A DNA stretch of 64,000 nt. Origin: Kitagawia praeruptora (taxonomy: Eukaryota > Streptophyta > Magnoliopsida > Apiales > Apiaceae). Both the position numbers and the translations under genes were made by a program. The notes beneath the pieces are model-generated. The model worked only from the letters and a program-made list of their open reading frames with translations, searched no databases and was not told the DNA's origin. Numbering within the stretch: position 1 is the first letter of the stretch; the number at the start of each line of letters is the position of its first letter. Shown piece by piece: positions 42,697-54,032 of this stretch. The DNA lies in the NCBI GenBank assembly GCA_037693485.1, contig CM075354.1:59691501-59755500 (forward strand), given 5' to 3'.

Positions 42697-44005
42697 GTAC
42701 TTTTGCAGTTTCCTTATAATTGTTTCAGATAATAAAGGTCATAAGTCTTTATTAGAATACTAATTTGTTAAAATATGAATGAGCTGTAGTCTGTTTAGAC
42801 TAATATCGTTGCAATGTGCTTTACTATACAAACATCAACTACACTATAAAAATTGTGACATTATAGTGTCATGCTTGAGGATTGAAAATAAGTTGATAGT
42901 GTCATTTTGTCTTGTTGATGAATTTCACATACTTTCCAATACATTAGATTTCAAGTATCAGGGGAACTAGATTTTAAGTATCAGGGGAGTGGGGAGTGAG
43001 GATTCGAGAGCATGACCGGGAGTGAGGATTCGAGCGCATGACTGGGGAAGAGGAAGAAGTCTTGTCATTGTTGTTAATAACGAATACTTGATAGGGTCAT
43101 TTTTATAGCTAATAATGGTTCAGATAATTTATTTTTTTATAACTAACATACTTTGCATGCTGTTGGTGAACAGTAGAAGTTATCGAAAGTCAAAGTTTGA
43201 GATATTATATTCGTGAGTCTGGTGAACATCATGGATTGCCAGCAAGAGGTCTTCGCTGTTATAGTTTGTTTACTTCTCCTACTGATTTTTCCACCAGCTC
43301 TTTTTTCGTTCCCTGTAATGCAAACGTTTAAGCCAAGCATTTTAATGCACACCTTTGGGATTCTTGTACATCTATTTCTTTCATCTATTTCGTTCCAGGC
43401 CTCTACATACTTATCTTTAAGCTTCTGGAAGTGCTGAACTTCATTTCTATTTATGGGAGCTGCTATTGAAGGTGAGCCAGCTCCCTACGAGTACATTGTC
43501 CCCGGCCACATCAGTTTTCTTAGATCGAAGGCCTATGTGGACTGAAAACCTGGTTTGCTGAAATTGCTTCTCATTACTGGTATTTGATTGTACATGAGCC
43601 CCTTAGTTAATTAATTGGGCAAGTACAAAGATAACCATGTTTTCATATAGTAAAATTTCCAGACAAAAAGATAAGCACAATATCGTCTGCGAATTCTACT
43701 GAAAGCGTGTTGAAATAAAGATCCTTCCCATCCTATATGCTGGGCATGTGTGATCTCATTAACATGATAGTAAGCATATTTACAGTAAATCATACCACAA
43801 ATCTGGCCACATAATGATCTCATGAATATAATATAATGACATATTTACTACCCTGGATACTTTGCCAGCCTTTTTGTTATAGTGTTTTTTTACTAACCAC
43901 TGAAGTAAGTAATTTTCATATTGTGAAAATTCCCAAAATGCCACATTTTCTTTTAAAATTTGAATTTTCTTGTATGCTGAAGCTTATCTATAATTCTATC
44001 TGCAG
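42697..44005 (+). other. CACTA interior between the two gene fragments
   Basis: 1.3 kb, mostly intron-like and T-rich. 42962-43040 has a duplicated GGGAGTGAGGATTCGAG word. 43195-43560 contains a short open stretch (HHGLPARGLRCYS) that could be a further exon remnant but is not recognised. Confidence 0.5.
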
Positions 44006-44470
44006 GAACTTGGTGGAATCAGTACAGCAATGGAACGACAGAAAGCTGTTATACAAGAGCTAATGGTTGTTGTGAAGGATATGTTACGCAACACAGAGGT
44101 TGTTGTTCGTTCATTTATAATGTTACGCCCTCGGTTTATTCACTCCAGTGGAGGTTCTATCTCAAATGCCACATCGTCATTTCAGTATACAAGAGCAATG
44201 ACTCCAAGTGCAAGTAGTCAACCAACAGGGACACCAATGGTGCCTATTTACGATTTTTATAGTGGACTCCCCAAGAAACCATCTCCATTTCTGTAGCAAA
44301 CTGTTGCAACATTTAAGAAGTATATTGGAGAGTCTCGCTAGTGGATTGAAGAGTTAGAACAGTTGCTAGATTCTGAAAAGAACTCTCAGAACACTAGCTC
44401 TTCATTATTGCAATCACTTCCCAAAGTCACGTCAAATGTCCATGACTTTTTTGTACATGTAGCGACGAAG
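44006..44470 (+). pseudogene. Captured Nup58-like nucleoporin exon
   Basis: One 155-codon exon bordered by TCTGCAG before and GTAAAT after. The product reads ELGGISTAMERQKAVIQEL, VVVKDMLRNTEVVVRSFIML, then an S/T/P-rich linker, VPIYDFYSGLPKKPSPF, WIEELEQLL, LLQSLPKVTSNVHDFFVHV. I recall these phrases from the coiled-coil part of plant NUP58/p45-type nucleoporins of the central pore channel. Two in-frame TAG codons (44294-44296, 44339-44341) replace glutamines, so the fragment is dead as coding sequence. Family assignment is from memory; the exon status is clear. Confidence 0.6.
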
Positions 44471-45230
44471 GTAAATCGTACTAAAATTTCTCTGTTTCTG
44501 ACTCGAGTTTAAAAAATGTAGTAAAAAACAAAGGTACCTAACTACCTATACCCGTAAAAATGAAATAGAATCAGTTGTATTCATAGAATTTGTGTAGCAT
44601 GTCTTTACTTTCTATACACTGTATGAAGATAAAAATGTTGTATTGTGCCACATATGATGCAGGCACTTAGCACGAACTACATTACTTTAGTTACTAAGCA
44701 TTGGCTTATAGTTGTCTTGCATTGTAGGCAAATGAAGATATTATGATATTTTAAAGCAAGAGTGAGCTGGAGCAATCCTGTCCCTGAGATGATGTATGTA
44801 TGGATAGTTCTGACCATGTGGAAAGGTCTAATCCACTACTTCTGACCATGTATGGATACTGCTGGTTCATACTACAGAGATAAATCCTTCATAGGAGCGT
44901 ATGATTGTTTCTGGAGATGCAAGGACTTTGCCCGGCCGAGAAGAAATCTAAAGCATCAGAAGATGATCAGCTAATTAAGCAAGAGGAACACGAAGTTGGA
45001 GATGTCTAAGCTTTTGATGAATGTATAAACTAGAATTATATATTGTTATATCATTGTTTGATTTTGCATTTAGTCTTTAGATATTGATTGTTTGGTATGA
45101 TGATGTTGTCCGAATGGTTTTGGTACTTCTTTTGGGCAAGTGATAATGATATACCAAGGTACTCTTTTGGATATTTGATGTGTATGAAATACGATGGTGG
45201 ATTTCTATATGAACAAAAAGGTCATGTCCA
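44471..45230 (+). other. CACTA interior right of the Nup58-like exon
   Basis: 0.76 kb. A stretch at 44930-45010 reads EKKSKASEDDQLIKQEEHEVGDV and a stop, which looks like the charged C-terminal end of a gene, possibly the last exon of one of the captured genes. Not assigned. Confidence 0.4.
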
Positions 45231-45671
45231 TTTTTTTTAAAGAAAAACATTGCTATTGCCTCATAATGTGTTGCCATTGATTGTTAATTCCTTACTAAAG
45301 CATTGCTATTGCCTCATAATGTGTTGCCATTTATTGTTTATTCCTTACTAAAAGCATTGCTATTAAACAGAAATGTGTTGCCATTGCCACCTTAAACGTT
45401 GCAATTAATATCCAAAACAGGGTTACAATATCCTATTGCAATGAATTTAAATTGTTGCTATAGACTGGAAAACGTTGCTATAACAAACTTTTGCAATGAA
45501 ATTAAAGCATTGCTATATGGTACTATATTCGTTGCTATAGGGACCTATTGCAACCCAAACAAAGTTCACGCCCAATTTTTGCAAAAGCATTGCCATAGCA
45601 TCTATGGTAACGGTATTAGGCCCTTTAGCAACAATTTCAAGGAGTTGCTATAGCCAATATATGGTGTAGTG
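45231..45671. repeat. CACTA right end: subterminal repeats and terminal inverted repeat
   Basis: A head-to-tail series of GCATTGCTATTGCCTCATAATGTGTTGCCATT units (two to three copies, 45245-45385), then many TTGCTATA and TTGCAATG words, closing with the 28-bp terminal repeat. Confidence 0.85.
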
Positions 45672-45674
45672 GAT

Positions 45675-45834
45675 GTTCTAGGAGAAATCTCTGGATATTA
45701 TCGGAAACCAATCCATCCATGATTAGTTCAATGAGAAGAGTCATCTTTTCAAAGAGATGATCAAGAACAGGATGTTCATCGACCGTGAAAGATCTAAAGA
45801 ATGGATTTGAATGGAATTTTGGTTTGAGGAGCAT
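45675..45834 (-). other. Antisense mini-ORF in Copia-3, 5' part
   Basis: First 53 codons of the antisense frame described at 40458-40567, beginning MLLKPKFHSNPFFRSF. The minus sequence upstream of this ATG (45835-46000) has AAAGA-rich, leader-like DNA. The CACTA insertion splits the frame and adds unrelated codons after position 45672. Confidence 0.4.
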
Positions 45835-46506
45835 TGTTGAGAAGAAAAGAAATTGAAAGGTTTATGGAGAATGGCATAAGGCGTCTGTATCTTTTAAAGA
45901 AAGACGTGAGAAGCTGAACAGTCACTTGGAAGTTTTAATGAAGTCAGATGCTAATTATTGCATGTGACTGTATTTCTTGTTTTCAAGAAATGTTGAATAT
46001 ATCTAACCAATTGATTTTTTGTTCAGATTAATTGTTTATTTCTTTTTCAGATAAAAGAAAAATGCCACGTGGAAACTTCATATTAAGTCTCTGAAATCAG
46101 GATGATATTGATCAGGATTTCATGTGTGATCATCAGGATTTGAGATTTATTATTTTTAAATCATATTGCATTGTATGATTATTTTGATGGGATATCACAA
46201 CAGGAAAAGGAAGCTGATCAGTATTGAGTTTTATCTTGATAATACCCTGATTTATTTCATGAAAATCAATTTTGGATTTTATTTTCCAAAAATCGTGGGT
46301 AACCGCATTTTTCAGGGACTGACACCTGTAAATCTACGTGTCAATGTGGGATAATGGTCTGAAAGATTTGTGAAATATATTTGTTTTGAAACTCTAATCG
46401 TGTAATTGCTTTCTCTAATTTCACATTCTCTAAAGCAAAAACACTCTTGAGTTTTCAAAATCACTAATCCATTTCAAGAATTTTTCAAGTTCTTTTCAGA
46501 TCAAAA
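45835..46506 (+). other. Copia-3 spacer right of CACTA, before ORF3
   Basis: Repeated TCAGGAT words (46095-46140, 46245) as in the LTR. A CCACGTGG G-box palindrome at 46065-46072 and AAATATATTTG near 46373 could belong to an internal promoter. A leader-like A/T/C stretch leads to the ORF3 ATG. Confidence 0.5.
46065..46072. promoter_or_regulatory. G-box palindrome upstream of Copia-3 ORF3
   Basis: CCACGTGG, about 435 bases before the ORF3 ATG, comparable with the GACACGTGTC palindrome before Copia-1 ORF3. Function inferred only. Confidence 0.35.
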
Positions 46507-47436
46507 ATGACGACTCAGAGAAGATTACCTAAGTCAGTAGCTTTCAAGTTTGGTGACTTTGATTTTATGATGAACAATCATGTAGCAGCTATCACCAACA
46601 AGGAAGGAGTATTAACTGATTTTCATCCAATCATGGACTTTCTGGCGAATGGACCATTAAGTTATGCATTGACAACATCTCCACAAATTAATCAAGCAGC
46701 TGTTTCACAAGCTTGGGAGAATGCTGAGGTAATTGATTCTACTCAGAGTCAATCAGGTAAGATTGTTCTACACTTAGGACAAGACTCATTTGATATTACT
46801 GAATCTGTTGTTAATTCAGTACTTCACTTACCTGTTAGTTTGATTTATGAGAATGTACCATCTGATGATAATGTGAGAACTATGTTGTCTGAATTAGGTT
46901 ATAGTGGACCTCTAGACAACATGAGCCAGTTGAATAGGTCTTTTCTTAGAAAGGAATGGTCTTTCTTCTTTGATCAAATTGCTAAATGTTTTACTGGTAA
47001 ATGTAGTTCTTTTCAGCAAATTACTTCTGTTACATCACATATTGCTTATAGTTTGCTTTATGACAGAGTAGTTAACATTGGTCATATTATCTTAAGTCAG
47101 ATGTGTATCAAACTTGGGTTAAGAAATCAAAATAGGAAAATGGTTTATTATCATAGATTTATGCAAATGTTTATTAACCATTTTATTCCTGATGTTGAAG
47201 CTAGATTTGGTAGGGAACATTGTGTTTCTTCTTATGTACAGCAAAAGAGAATTTTCTCTGACATTATAAAGAAGGACAATGAAAAGAATCTAGATGAAAT
47301 ACCTGCAATTCATTATCCACATCATTTTCAGGTAATTCTTAAAACTCATCTTCCTACTCTCTACAATTCTTCTTTCTTTTGTGGTGAAATGGCTCAGGAA
47401 TCTCATTTGGAGGAGAACCCACCTGTGTCTACCTAA
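46507..47436 (+). pseudogene. Copia-3 ORF3, N-terminal domain up to a stop
   Basis: 309 residues from ATG 46507. The shared ORF3 domain: FHPIMDFLANGPLSYALTTS, QAWENAEVID, SFDITESVVNSVLHLP, MLSELGYSGPL, FLRKEWSFFFDQIAKCF, IAYSLLYDRVVNIGHIILS, VYYHRFMQMFINHFIP, QKRIFSDIIKKD. It is closer to Copia-1 (KRIFSDMTNKD) than to Copia-2. TAA at 47434-47436 interrupts the frame, which continues with similar composition afterwards; CAA to TAA is the simplest cause. Confidence 0.8.
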
Positions 47437-49847
47437 GTAGCCCAAAACATTATAGTCTCTGAAACAATTCGAGAACCAAATTTTGATCCACAGCCTATTG
47501 TTTCAAAGAAACCAACCTCTGGTGTTTCTCCAAAGACATCAGTTGTAAGGAAGAGAAGATTTGTTGTGTCAAGTAGTAGTAATTCTAGTGAAGATGATGA
47601 TGATTTAACTCTTGCTGAGAGAGCAGAATTGAAGGCTGCAATTCAACTTTCTCTGTTAGCACAAAGAGATAAAAAAAACCTAGTCACAGCCAGGCTGCAG
47701 TCTCCCAAAAGGCTGTAGTTCTTAAAAAGGGAAAACAGTTACTGGATACTGTCTCTCAAAAGACTTTGTCTATTGAACAAAGATCTCATCCCAAGATCAC
47801 TTCTTTGTCTACACCTCTTGAGTCTTCTCAGGATAAATCTTTTGCTCACTATACCAGGAGAACAAGGAGAAAGATTCAATTGTCACCTACACACACAGAG
47901 TCTAGTCCAACTAACATTATGCAGGTTTCTACACATCAAGCTACATCTATGTCAGTATTTGACAAGAGAGATTTGGATATTGATTCTTCATGGGAAACTA
48001 CATTGTCATACAGAATGGCTATGGGACTTATCTCTCTAAAAGTGAAACTTTCCAGGCCAGTTCTAAATTTTCTAAGTGAAAGTGTTCCTAGACTTTCATT
48101 TCCTGAAGAATATGGACTTCTACATCAAAGACTTGACTTAATGAAGATGTATTTTTATGTATCTGTCAGAAGACAATTAGTCAAGAAATTTGGACTCTCG
48201 AAGCATGTTGCACTTCAATCACTTCATGCATATTTATTTGACAAAGATGTCATTATTGAAGATGCCTCAGCTCAAGGTAGACAACTGGAGGAAGTAGATA
48301 GAGGGAAGCAGTCAACAGAAGATACTATTGCACCAGTGGTGAATAGTAGGAAAGATCAGATCACAATCACTGCAACACAAGAACCATCTAGTCAGAGGAA
48401 GGATGACTCAGGAGCTGTGATAGCTGATGCTGAAAGGACTTCTGTGATGACTGAGAATGCAAGTGAGATACCCTATGATATGGGAGGAATGACTTTGGTT
48501 GATTTTGCTGAAGATCAAACAAATTTTGTTCAGTCAAAGTCTATCTACCTTGAGGGTGAGTCTCAGCAAACAACACTTAAAGACGGTGATGTACTAACTA
48601 TGGTGTCTAATGAAGTATTACTGAAGACATCAGAGTCTAGTAAAGAACCTGAAAGTGGTATACTGGAGCATGTAGTCTCTGAAAGGAAAGAAGATGATTG
48701 TATGGGTTCAGAGACTATAGTAGCTCACTCCTTGGAGAAAACCTCAAGCCCCTTGCCAAATGAGGAACCCTCTCTCCATGTGAGTTCAGGTATAAAAACT
48801 CCTTCTAACCCCTATTTTTCTGTAGGTCATGAGATCACTTATCTAAATTTGAGTGATACACTTGAAAAGATGGACTTAGATCCACAAACTGAGAGGCTGG
48901 CTCCTGACCAGGCAAAAGGTGAGGTAGAAAGAGTGTTGACTTTAGTAAGTCAAAGTGAGAATGAGGGTATGGATGATCAATTCCATAGTGAGGGAGAGAA
49001 AATTAGGAAACCATCGTTTGATTTCTGGGATCAGGTTTTTCCTGAATCTTGGTCTGAAAATCTTGGTATGGATGCTGGTACTTATTCATTTATCAAAATG
49101 TATCAGAAGAATGACCTAGCATATCACAATGCAAAGCCAGAAGTTAAAGCTCAGAAGCAAAAGGAGAGGCTTGCAGGAATCATTAACAGAAGAGGTGCCA
49201 GGATAAAGCAATCTCTTGATACATATGTACCAGATGAAGTTCCTAATGATCCTAGTGTTCCTTTGTATGTACTTCCAATATCAGCTAGAATTGAGATATC
49301 TACAGTCTCTGATCACTCTAAGGAGGAGTCAGGATTTGAAGATATTAGTACACAAAATACTGGTGAAGGAGATGATGATCATGTTTCAGCTCCAGATCAG
49401 GAAGATGAAGATGTTGATACTTCTAATCAGGTTTTATTACTTGAATATCATACAACACAAGCAACTTCTTCTACAAGACTTGAAGATACAGTTCTTTCTG
49501 ATTCTGATTCTGAAGATACTAGAAGCACTTCCAACATTGAAGTTCATTCTGATGTTTTGAAAGATAGTCAGAATTCTCAAATTGCTATACAAACAAGACT
49601 TCAATCACTTGAAGATAACCAAGTCACAATTATGGAAAATCAAGCAGTTCTGATGAATATCATTTGTTCTGTTTCTGAATCTCTTGGAATTAATGTTACT
49701 GATGTCAAAAAGGGGGAGATAAAGACAATTCAAAGACAACAACAACAACAATACCAGACTGGGGGAGATAAAGCCGGGGGAGATAAAGAGCAGACAAAGG
49801 GAAGTAAAAAAGAAGAACTAGGAGTGACAGTGGTGAATCTCAGCTAG
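47437..49847 (+). pseudogene. Copia-3 ORF3, middle and C-terminal part, frameshifted
   Basis: From 47437 the ORF3 frame continues to an A8 run at 47671-47678, where it shifts by one; it then stays open to TAG 49845-49847. Acidic and S/T-rich sequence, a middle block (WDQVFPESWSENLGMD), then near the end QTRLQSLEDNQVTIMENQAV, a coiled-coil-like stretch, and DVKKGEIK, corresponding to DDVKKGE in Copia-1. A Q-rich end follows. The KKGE codons lie in the purine tract AAAAAGGGGGAGATAAAG (49707-49724); two more GGGGGAGATAAAG copies follow at 49761 and 49776. It ends earlier than Copia-1 ORF3, whose conserved C-terminal block is missing. Confidence 0.75.
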
Positions 49848-50034
49848 GAAGTGGTTAAGGAAGAGCAGCATTAATAGTTAAAATTCTTTCTTCTAAGTAC
49901 TAGATAAACGTCTACATCTGGGAAGGAGGTACTTAACTTCATAATTCTACATTCATAAATTCTATTCTGGTTGTATTGTTATATGTTTTGACATCCACAA
50001 CTTAGATTTATGCTTCAGATTTTAAAGCATAAAT
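49848..50034 (+). other. Copia-3 stretch between ORF3 and polypurine tract
   Basis: Noncoding, AT-rich; nothing else recognised. Confidence 0.5.
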
Positions 50035-50044
50035 AGGGGGAGAT
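50035..50044 (+). other. Copia-3 polypurine tract
   Basis: AGGGGGAGAT immediately before the 3' LTR, same core as in Copia-1 and Copia-2. Confidence 0.9.
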
Positions 50045-50755
50045 TGTTAGGAATAATTCATAAGTTGTGATGTTAAGAATAGAATTTACACATTATACTT
50101 CTTGTAATCCTGATCTTATAAAGGATTTAGCACTATATATAGGATTTATGTGTAAAACAGTTATCTGTACAGTTTAGTCAGGAATGAACAGTGTATCGGA
50201 GACTAAATATCAGGAACAAAGAGCAAATCCTGATGACAGGTCTAATACTGATGATGATCAGATACTGATGCAAGATGAAATCCTGATATCAGTCGTGTTA
50301 CTGATGATGTCATTGTGGATGCTACAGAAACTGGCAAGTGCTATAAAACAAGATCGTTGTTTGAAGAACAAGCAAGAAGATATTATGAAGGAAAGAGTTT
50401 TCTATTGAAGGAAACTATCGACTAGAAGACAGAACATTGTCATGTATAGATTATATCCTTCTGTTATTAGTTGATAGGTAGCATATAAATACTCTCTCTA
50501 TGTCATTGTAAAAAGTGTAAGTTCGTGAGGTTTGTAATCGTGAATACACGAGAGTACAAACAGAGAGAGAGAGATTTGTATTGTCAGCAGCTGCTAAAGG
50601 TATAGTACACCTTTGGTAGAGTTTGTATTTGATCTTATTAATACAAACAGAGTTTAATTCATTCGTTTATTCTTGTTCATATAATCAAGCAAAAATCAGA
50701 CATGATTATATAACTTGTATTCAACCCCCCCTTCTACAAGTTATTCGAGTTAACA
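50045..50755 (+). repeat. Copia-3 3' LTR
   Basis: 711 bp; six differences from the 5' LTR by my count, no indel. Followed by GATGG (50756-50760), the right target duplication. Confidence 0.95.
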
Positions 50756-52447
50756 GATGGAGCATCAAAAACAAAATCCAGTGGTGCAGGTTTAGTTTTG
50801 CAAAGCCCCGATGGGTTCACATTCGAATATGCTTTGAAGTTGGATTTTCCGACAACCAACAATGAAGCTGAGTATGAAGCCTTGATAGCCGGTTTAGGCT
50901 TGGCCAGAATCATGAGGGTCAAGAATCTCAAAGTCTGTGGGGATTCAAGATTGGTAGTCTCGCAAGTGAACGGTGAATTTGAGGCCAAGGATTAAACTAT
51001 GGCAAAATATTTGCAAATTGTGAAAGCTATCATGACTCAATTTGAAGAATGCTATGTGGAGCACATTCCAAGAGAAGAGAACGTTAAGGCCGATGCCCTC
51101 TCTAAGTTCGCTTCTTCTGAGATAGAAAATTATGCAGGGAGTGTTTACTTTCAGGTCTTGAAGGCCCCGACTGTCAACTCTAAGTTGGTAGCACCAATTG
51201 ATGTAGGAAGCTGTTGGATAGATCCTATCAAAGCTCACCTTGAAACAGGTTGGCTCCCTGACAATGCCTTGGAGACACTAAAGCTGTCAGTAAGAGCATT
51301 GAGATATGCCTTGATTGAAGGTATCCTATACAAGAGATCGTTTGTCATCCCCTACTTAAAGTGCTTGAGGCCCTAAGAGGCAAGAGAAGCCTTGGAGGAA
51401 GTTCATGAAGGGATATGTGGGCAGCACTTGGGGGGCAGGGCCCTGGCTCACAAAATAACTCGTCTGGGATTCTATTGGCCAGAGATGCTGGCCGATGCAC
51501 AGAATTATGTCAAGAGGTGTGATAGGTGCCAGAAGCACGCTCCGATTGTAAGGCAGCCGCCTGAGATGTTAACATCAGTCAATTATCCCATCCCATTTGC
51601 AATATGGGGGATGGACATACTAGGTCCTTTCCCTATGGCTTCAGCACAGAGAAAGTTTCTGATAGTCGTCATTGACTACTTCACCAAGTGGATTGAGGCT
51701 AAGCCTTTAGCCAAGATAACCACCAAACAAGTTGCCCAGTTCTTTTGGGAGAACATAATTTGTAGATATGGGATCCCGCGAATCCTTGTGACGGATAATG
51801 GGACACAGTTCAACAATGAGGAGTTCAAAAAGTTCTGTGAGGAAAACGCTATTGAGCTTCGTTTTACATCAGTAGCACACCCGCAAACAAATGGACAGGC
51901 CGAGGTGGCCAATCGGATCATCCTTGATGGACTAAAGAAAAGGGTCGAACGCTCAAGGAACACTTGGGTGGATGAGTTGCTACCTATACTCTGGGCTTAT
52001 CGCACTACTTGTAAGGTGACCACCGGAGCAACCCCGTTTCTGCTAGCTTATGGAGCTGAGGCAGTTGTGCCACTGGAGATCATGCATGCATCACCTCGAG
52101 TTGAGGCATTTGAACCTGAGACTAATGAAGAAGGCATGAGGCTCGCCCTAGATCTGATTGATGAAGTCAGGGACGAGGCAAATGCCAGAAATGCGGAGCA
52201 TCAAAAGAAAACATCCTTTTATTACAACCACATGGTTAAGGAAAGGTTCTTTTAGAAAGGTGACTTAGTTCTAAGGAAGATTGAGGCATCTAGAGTTGGC
52301 CAGAAGGGAAAACTAGCCCCTAACTGGGAAGGGCCGTATCAAGTCAGGAAGACGTTGGGACGAGGATCATACAAGTTGGAGACCTTGAACGGGGTTGAGG
52401 TGCCCCGTACTTGGCATGCCTTGAACCTCAAGATTTATTATGTTTAA
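50756..52447 (+). pseudogene. Tat pol continued: second RNase H and integrase
   Basis: The frame resumes directly after Copia-3: the RNase H of Tat type reads GASKTKSSGAGLVLQSPDG, TTNNEAEYEALIAGLGLA, VCGDSRLVVSQVNGEFE, IPREENVKADALSKFA (D, E and D positions visible). Integrase follows: the HHCC finger is partly recognisable (VHEGICGQHLGGRAL, CDRCQKHAP); core GMDILGPFP, VTDNGTQFNN, HPQTNGQAEVANR (D, D, E); C-terminal GPY motif NWEGPYQV. In-frame stops: TAA 50993-50995, TAA 51374-51376, TAG 52253-52255, each where glutamine fits. The natural end is TAA 52445-52447. No product is expected. Confidence 0.88.
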
Positions 52448-52856
52448 GCCGTCCTAATAAGGACTCAGATTTTATCTATCTATTACGAGGAGTAGAAATA
52501 AGGTTCTATGAAACCATTCCAGGGCCTAGTGCCCCGAGTAGGGCAGTAATAAGCTATGTAAGGGTTGAACCCCATTCTGAGTTATTAATATAAACTTGTT
52601 TTCCATTATATGATTCTATGTTTTATTTATGTACCAAGCACCTGTTGAGTGTAAGTATGGAAAGACCAAGTACCGAAAATGAATGAGCATACGAATAAGG
52701 GAAACAAAGACATAAATAAAACGCCCCGAAGGGCCATGATTCGAGTTAAGTTACAACACAGCATGATAAAGTTTAAGTCCCAAAGGACGCTGAATAAAAG
52801 CTGATGAAAGTACAAAGCCGCATGCGGCTAATAAGGCCATGCAAGGCCGTTCCCCT
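52448..52856 (+). other. Tat region between pol and the antisense gene
   Basis: 0.4 kb; no convincing gene. On the minus strand it would serve as the 3' end of the antisense gene. Confidence 0.5.
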
Positions 52857-53608
52857 CTACTCCTCGTCTGATTCTTCTTCGTCTGAGCCATCCTCATCTG
52901 AGTCCTCCTCCTCGGAACCATTATCAGGCTCGGTCACCACCATCGGCTGAACTGTAGCAACTTCAGTCTCTTCTTCTTCAGAGGATGAATCAGAAGAAGA
53001 ACTGCCCTCGTTTCGGATCAATCTCTTGCCAGGGATTGGTTGTCGAACCACTCCAACTTTCCTTGCGGGCGGGGGTTTCTTTCCACGAGAACCAGAAGAG
53101 GATGAGTCCTGGCTAGCAACCGGGACAGCTCCCTTAGAGTTGGATCCAGAACGTCGATGACTGCCCTTGGAGCCGGATCCTGATGTCTGAGGAACAACTT
53201 TATTTCCCGAACCAGAAGCTAGATTAGGCGGGTTGACATCCCAGTTAGGGCAAGGAAAATCAGCCGGGTTGACAACAGAAGGATGCCTATGGCTCACAGC
53301 GTTGATGGCCTTATCCAACCAACAGACATGTTGAAGGCACGCATCTCATCATCATGATCATCGATGAACTTAAGAAAATCTTGGGTCCTATGATAGGCCT
53401 GGATCACCTTATCAGCATCAGACGCCTTCTTTCGGGCTAGAGAGGAAAGTTGTTTACGGGTGGATGCAGCATCAGCTTCAGCACGAACGACTTGGGAGTG
53501 TAGATCTTCCATTTCTTCCTTGAGCCTTTCTGAGTCATTCTTTAAGCTAATGTTCTCATCCCTAAAAGCCCGGCCTTGACTTGAGACAGTTTGAAAGTAG
53601 GCATTGGC

Positions 53609-53694
53609 CTGCAATAAGGAAATGGGTGAGATACAAGAAATATACCAAATCTAAATCAATAATAATATCGAACTTAACAGAGAGAAGTCCATAC
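53609..53694 (-). other. Intron 2 of the Tat antisense gene
   Basis: On the minus strand TATCAG then GTATGG, ending CCTTATTGCAG before GCC. 86 bp; the frame of the coiled-coil exon begins right after it. Confidence 0.7.
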
Positions 53695-54032
53695 CTGATA
53701 CAAGGCCTGAGCGCCCATAAGCTGAGACTCATCCATTTTGTCGCCCGCGTGCATAGTCACTTGGTCAGGAGGAGTGATGGAAAACTTGGACCAGGCTAGA
53801 GCCAGATCAGGGCTCCCCAAAACTGAGTCTTGCTCGTATATCCCCCAAGGAGGGATGAAAGGAGTCCTGACATCCCCATCAGCGTTCCGGGATCGTTTCC
53901 CACCTTGGGTGCAGCGCTCCAAGAAAGTAGGGATATGAGGCTTAGTGGGATTCAGTAATTCCGTAGCCTTCTTCTTCATCCTCTTGGTCACGGTCGGCTG
54001 GTTCTGAGGACGGCTATCAATCTCCTCGGCGG

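Larger units (their letters stand above)
40568..45671. mobile_element. CACTA DNA transposon carrying host gene fragments (non-autonomous)
   Basis: It starts CACTACACCATAGATTGG and ends as the inverted complement, CCAATATATGGTGTAGTG: 28-base terminal inverted repeats with two mismatches. The three-base duplication GAT flanks it (40565-40567, 45672-45674), as expected for CACTA. Subterminal DNA on both sides is crowded with TTGCTAT, ATTGCAA and GCGTTGC words in both orientations (to about 40760, from about 45230), the usual transposase-binding type of CACTA subterminal repeats. No transposase is seen. Inside are exon fragments of at least two host genes on the plus strand. Length 5,104 bp. Confidence 0.93.
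18931..50755 (+). mobile_element. Copia-3: Sirevirus-like Copia retrotransposon, itself interrupted twice
   Basis: 711-bp LTRs at both ends, duplication GATGG, tRNA-iMet type PBS, gag, pol, a third gene and a polypurine tract. Own length is about 12.1 kb after removing Copia-2 (14.6 kb) and the CACTA element (5.1 kb). LTRs differ at six positions by my count (0.84%), five of them transitions. All three genes carry in-frame stops and ORF3 also has a frameshift, so the copy is dead although fairly young. Confidence 0.95.
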
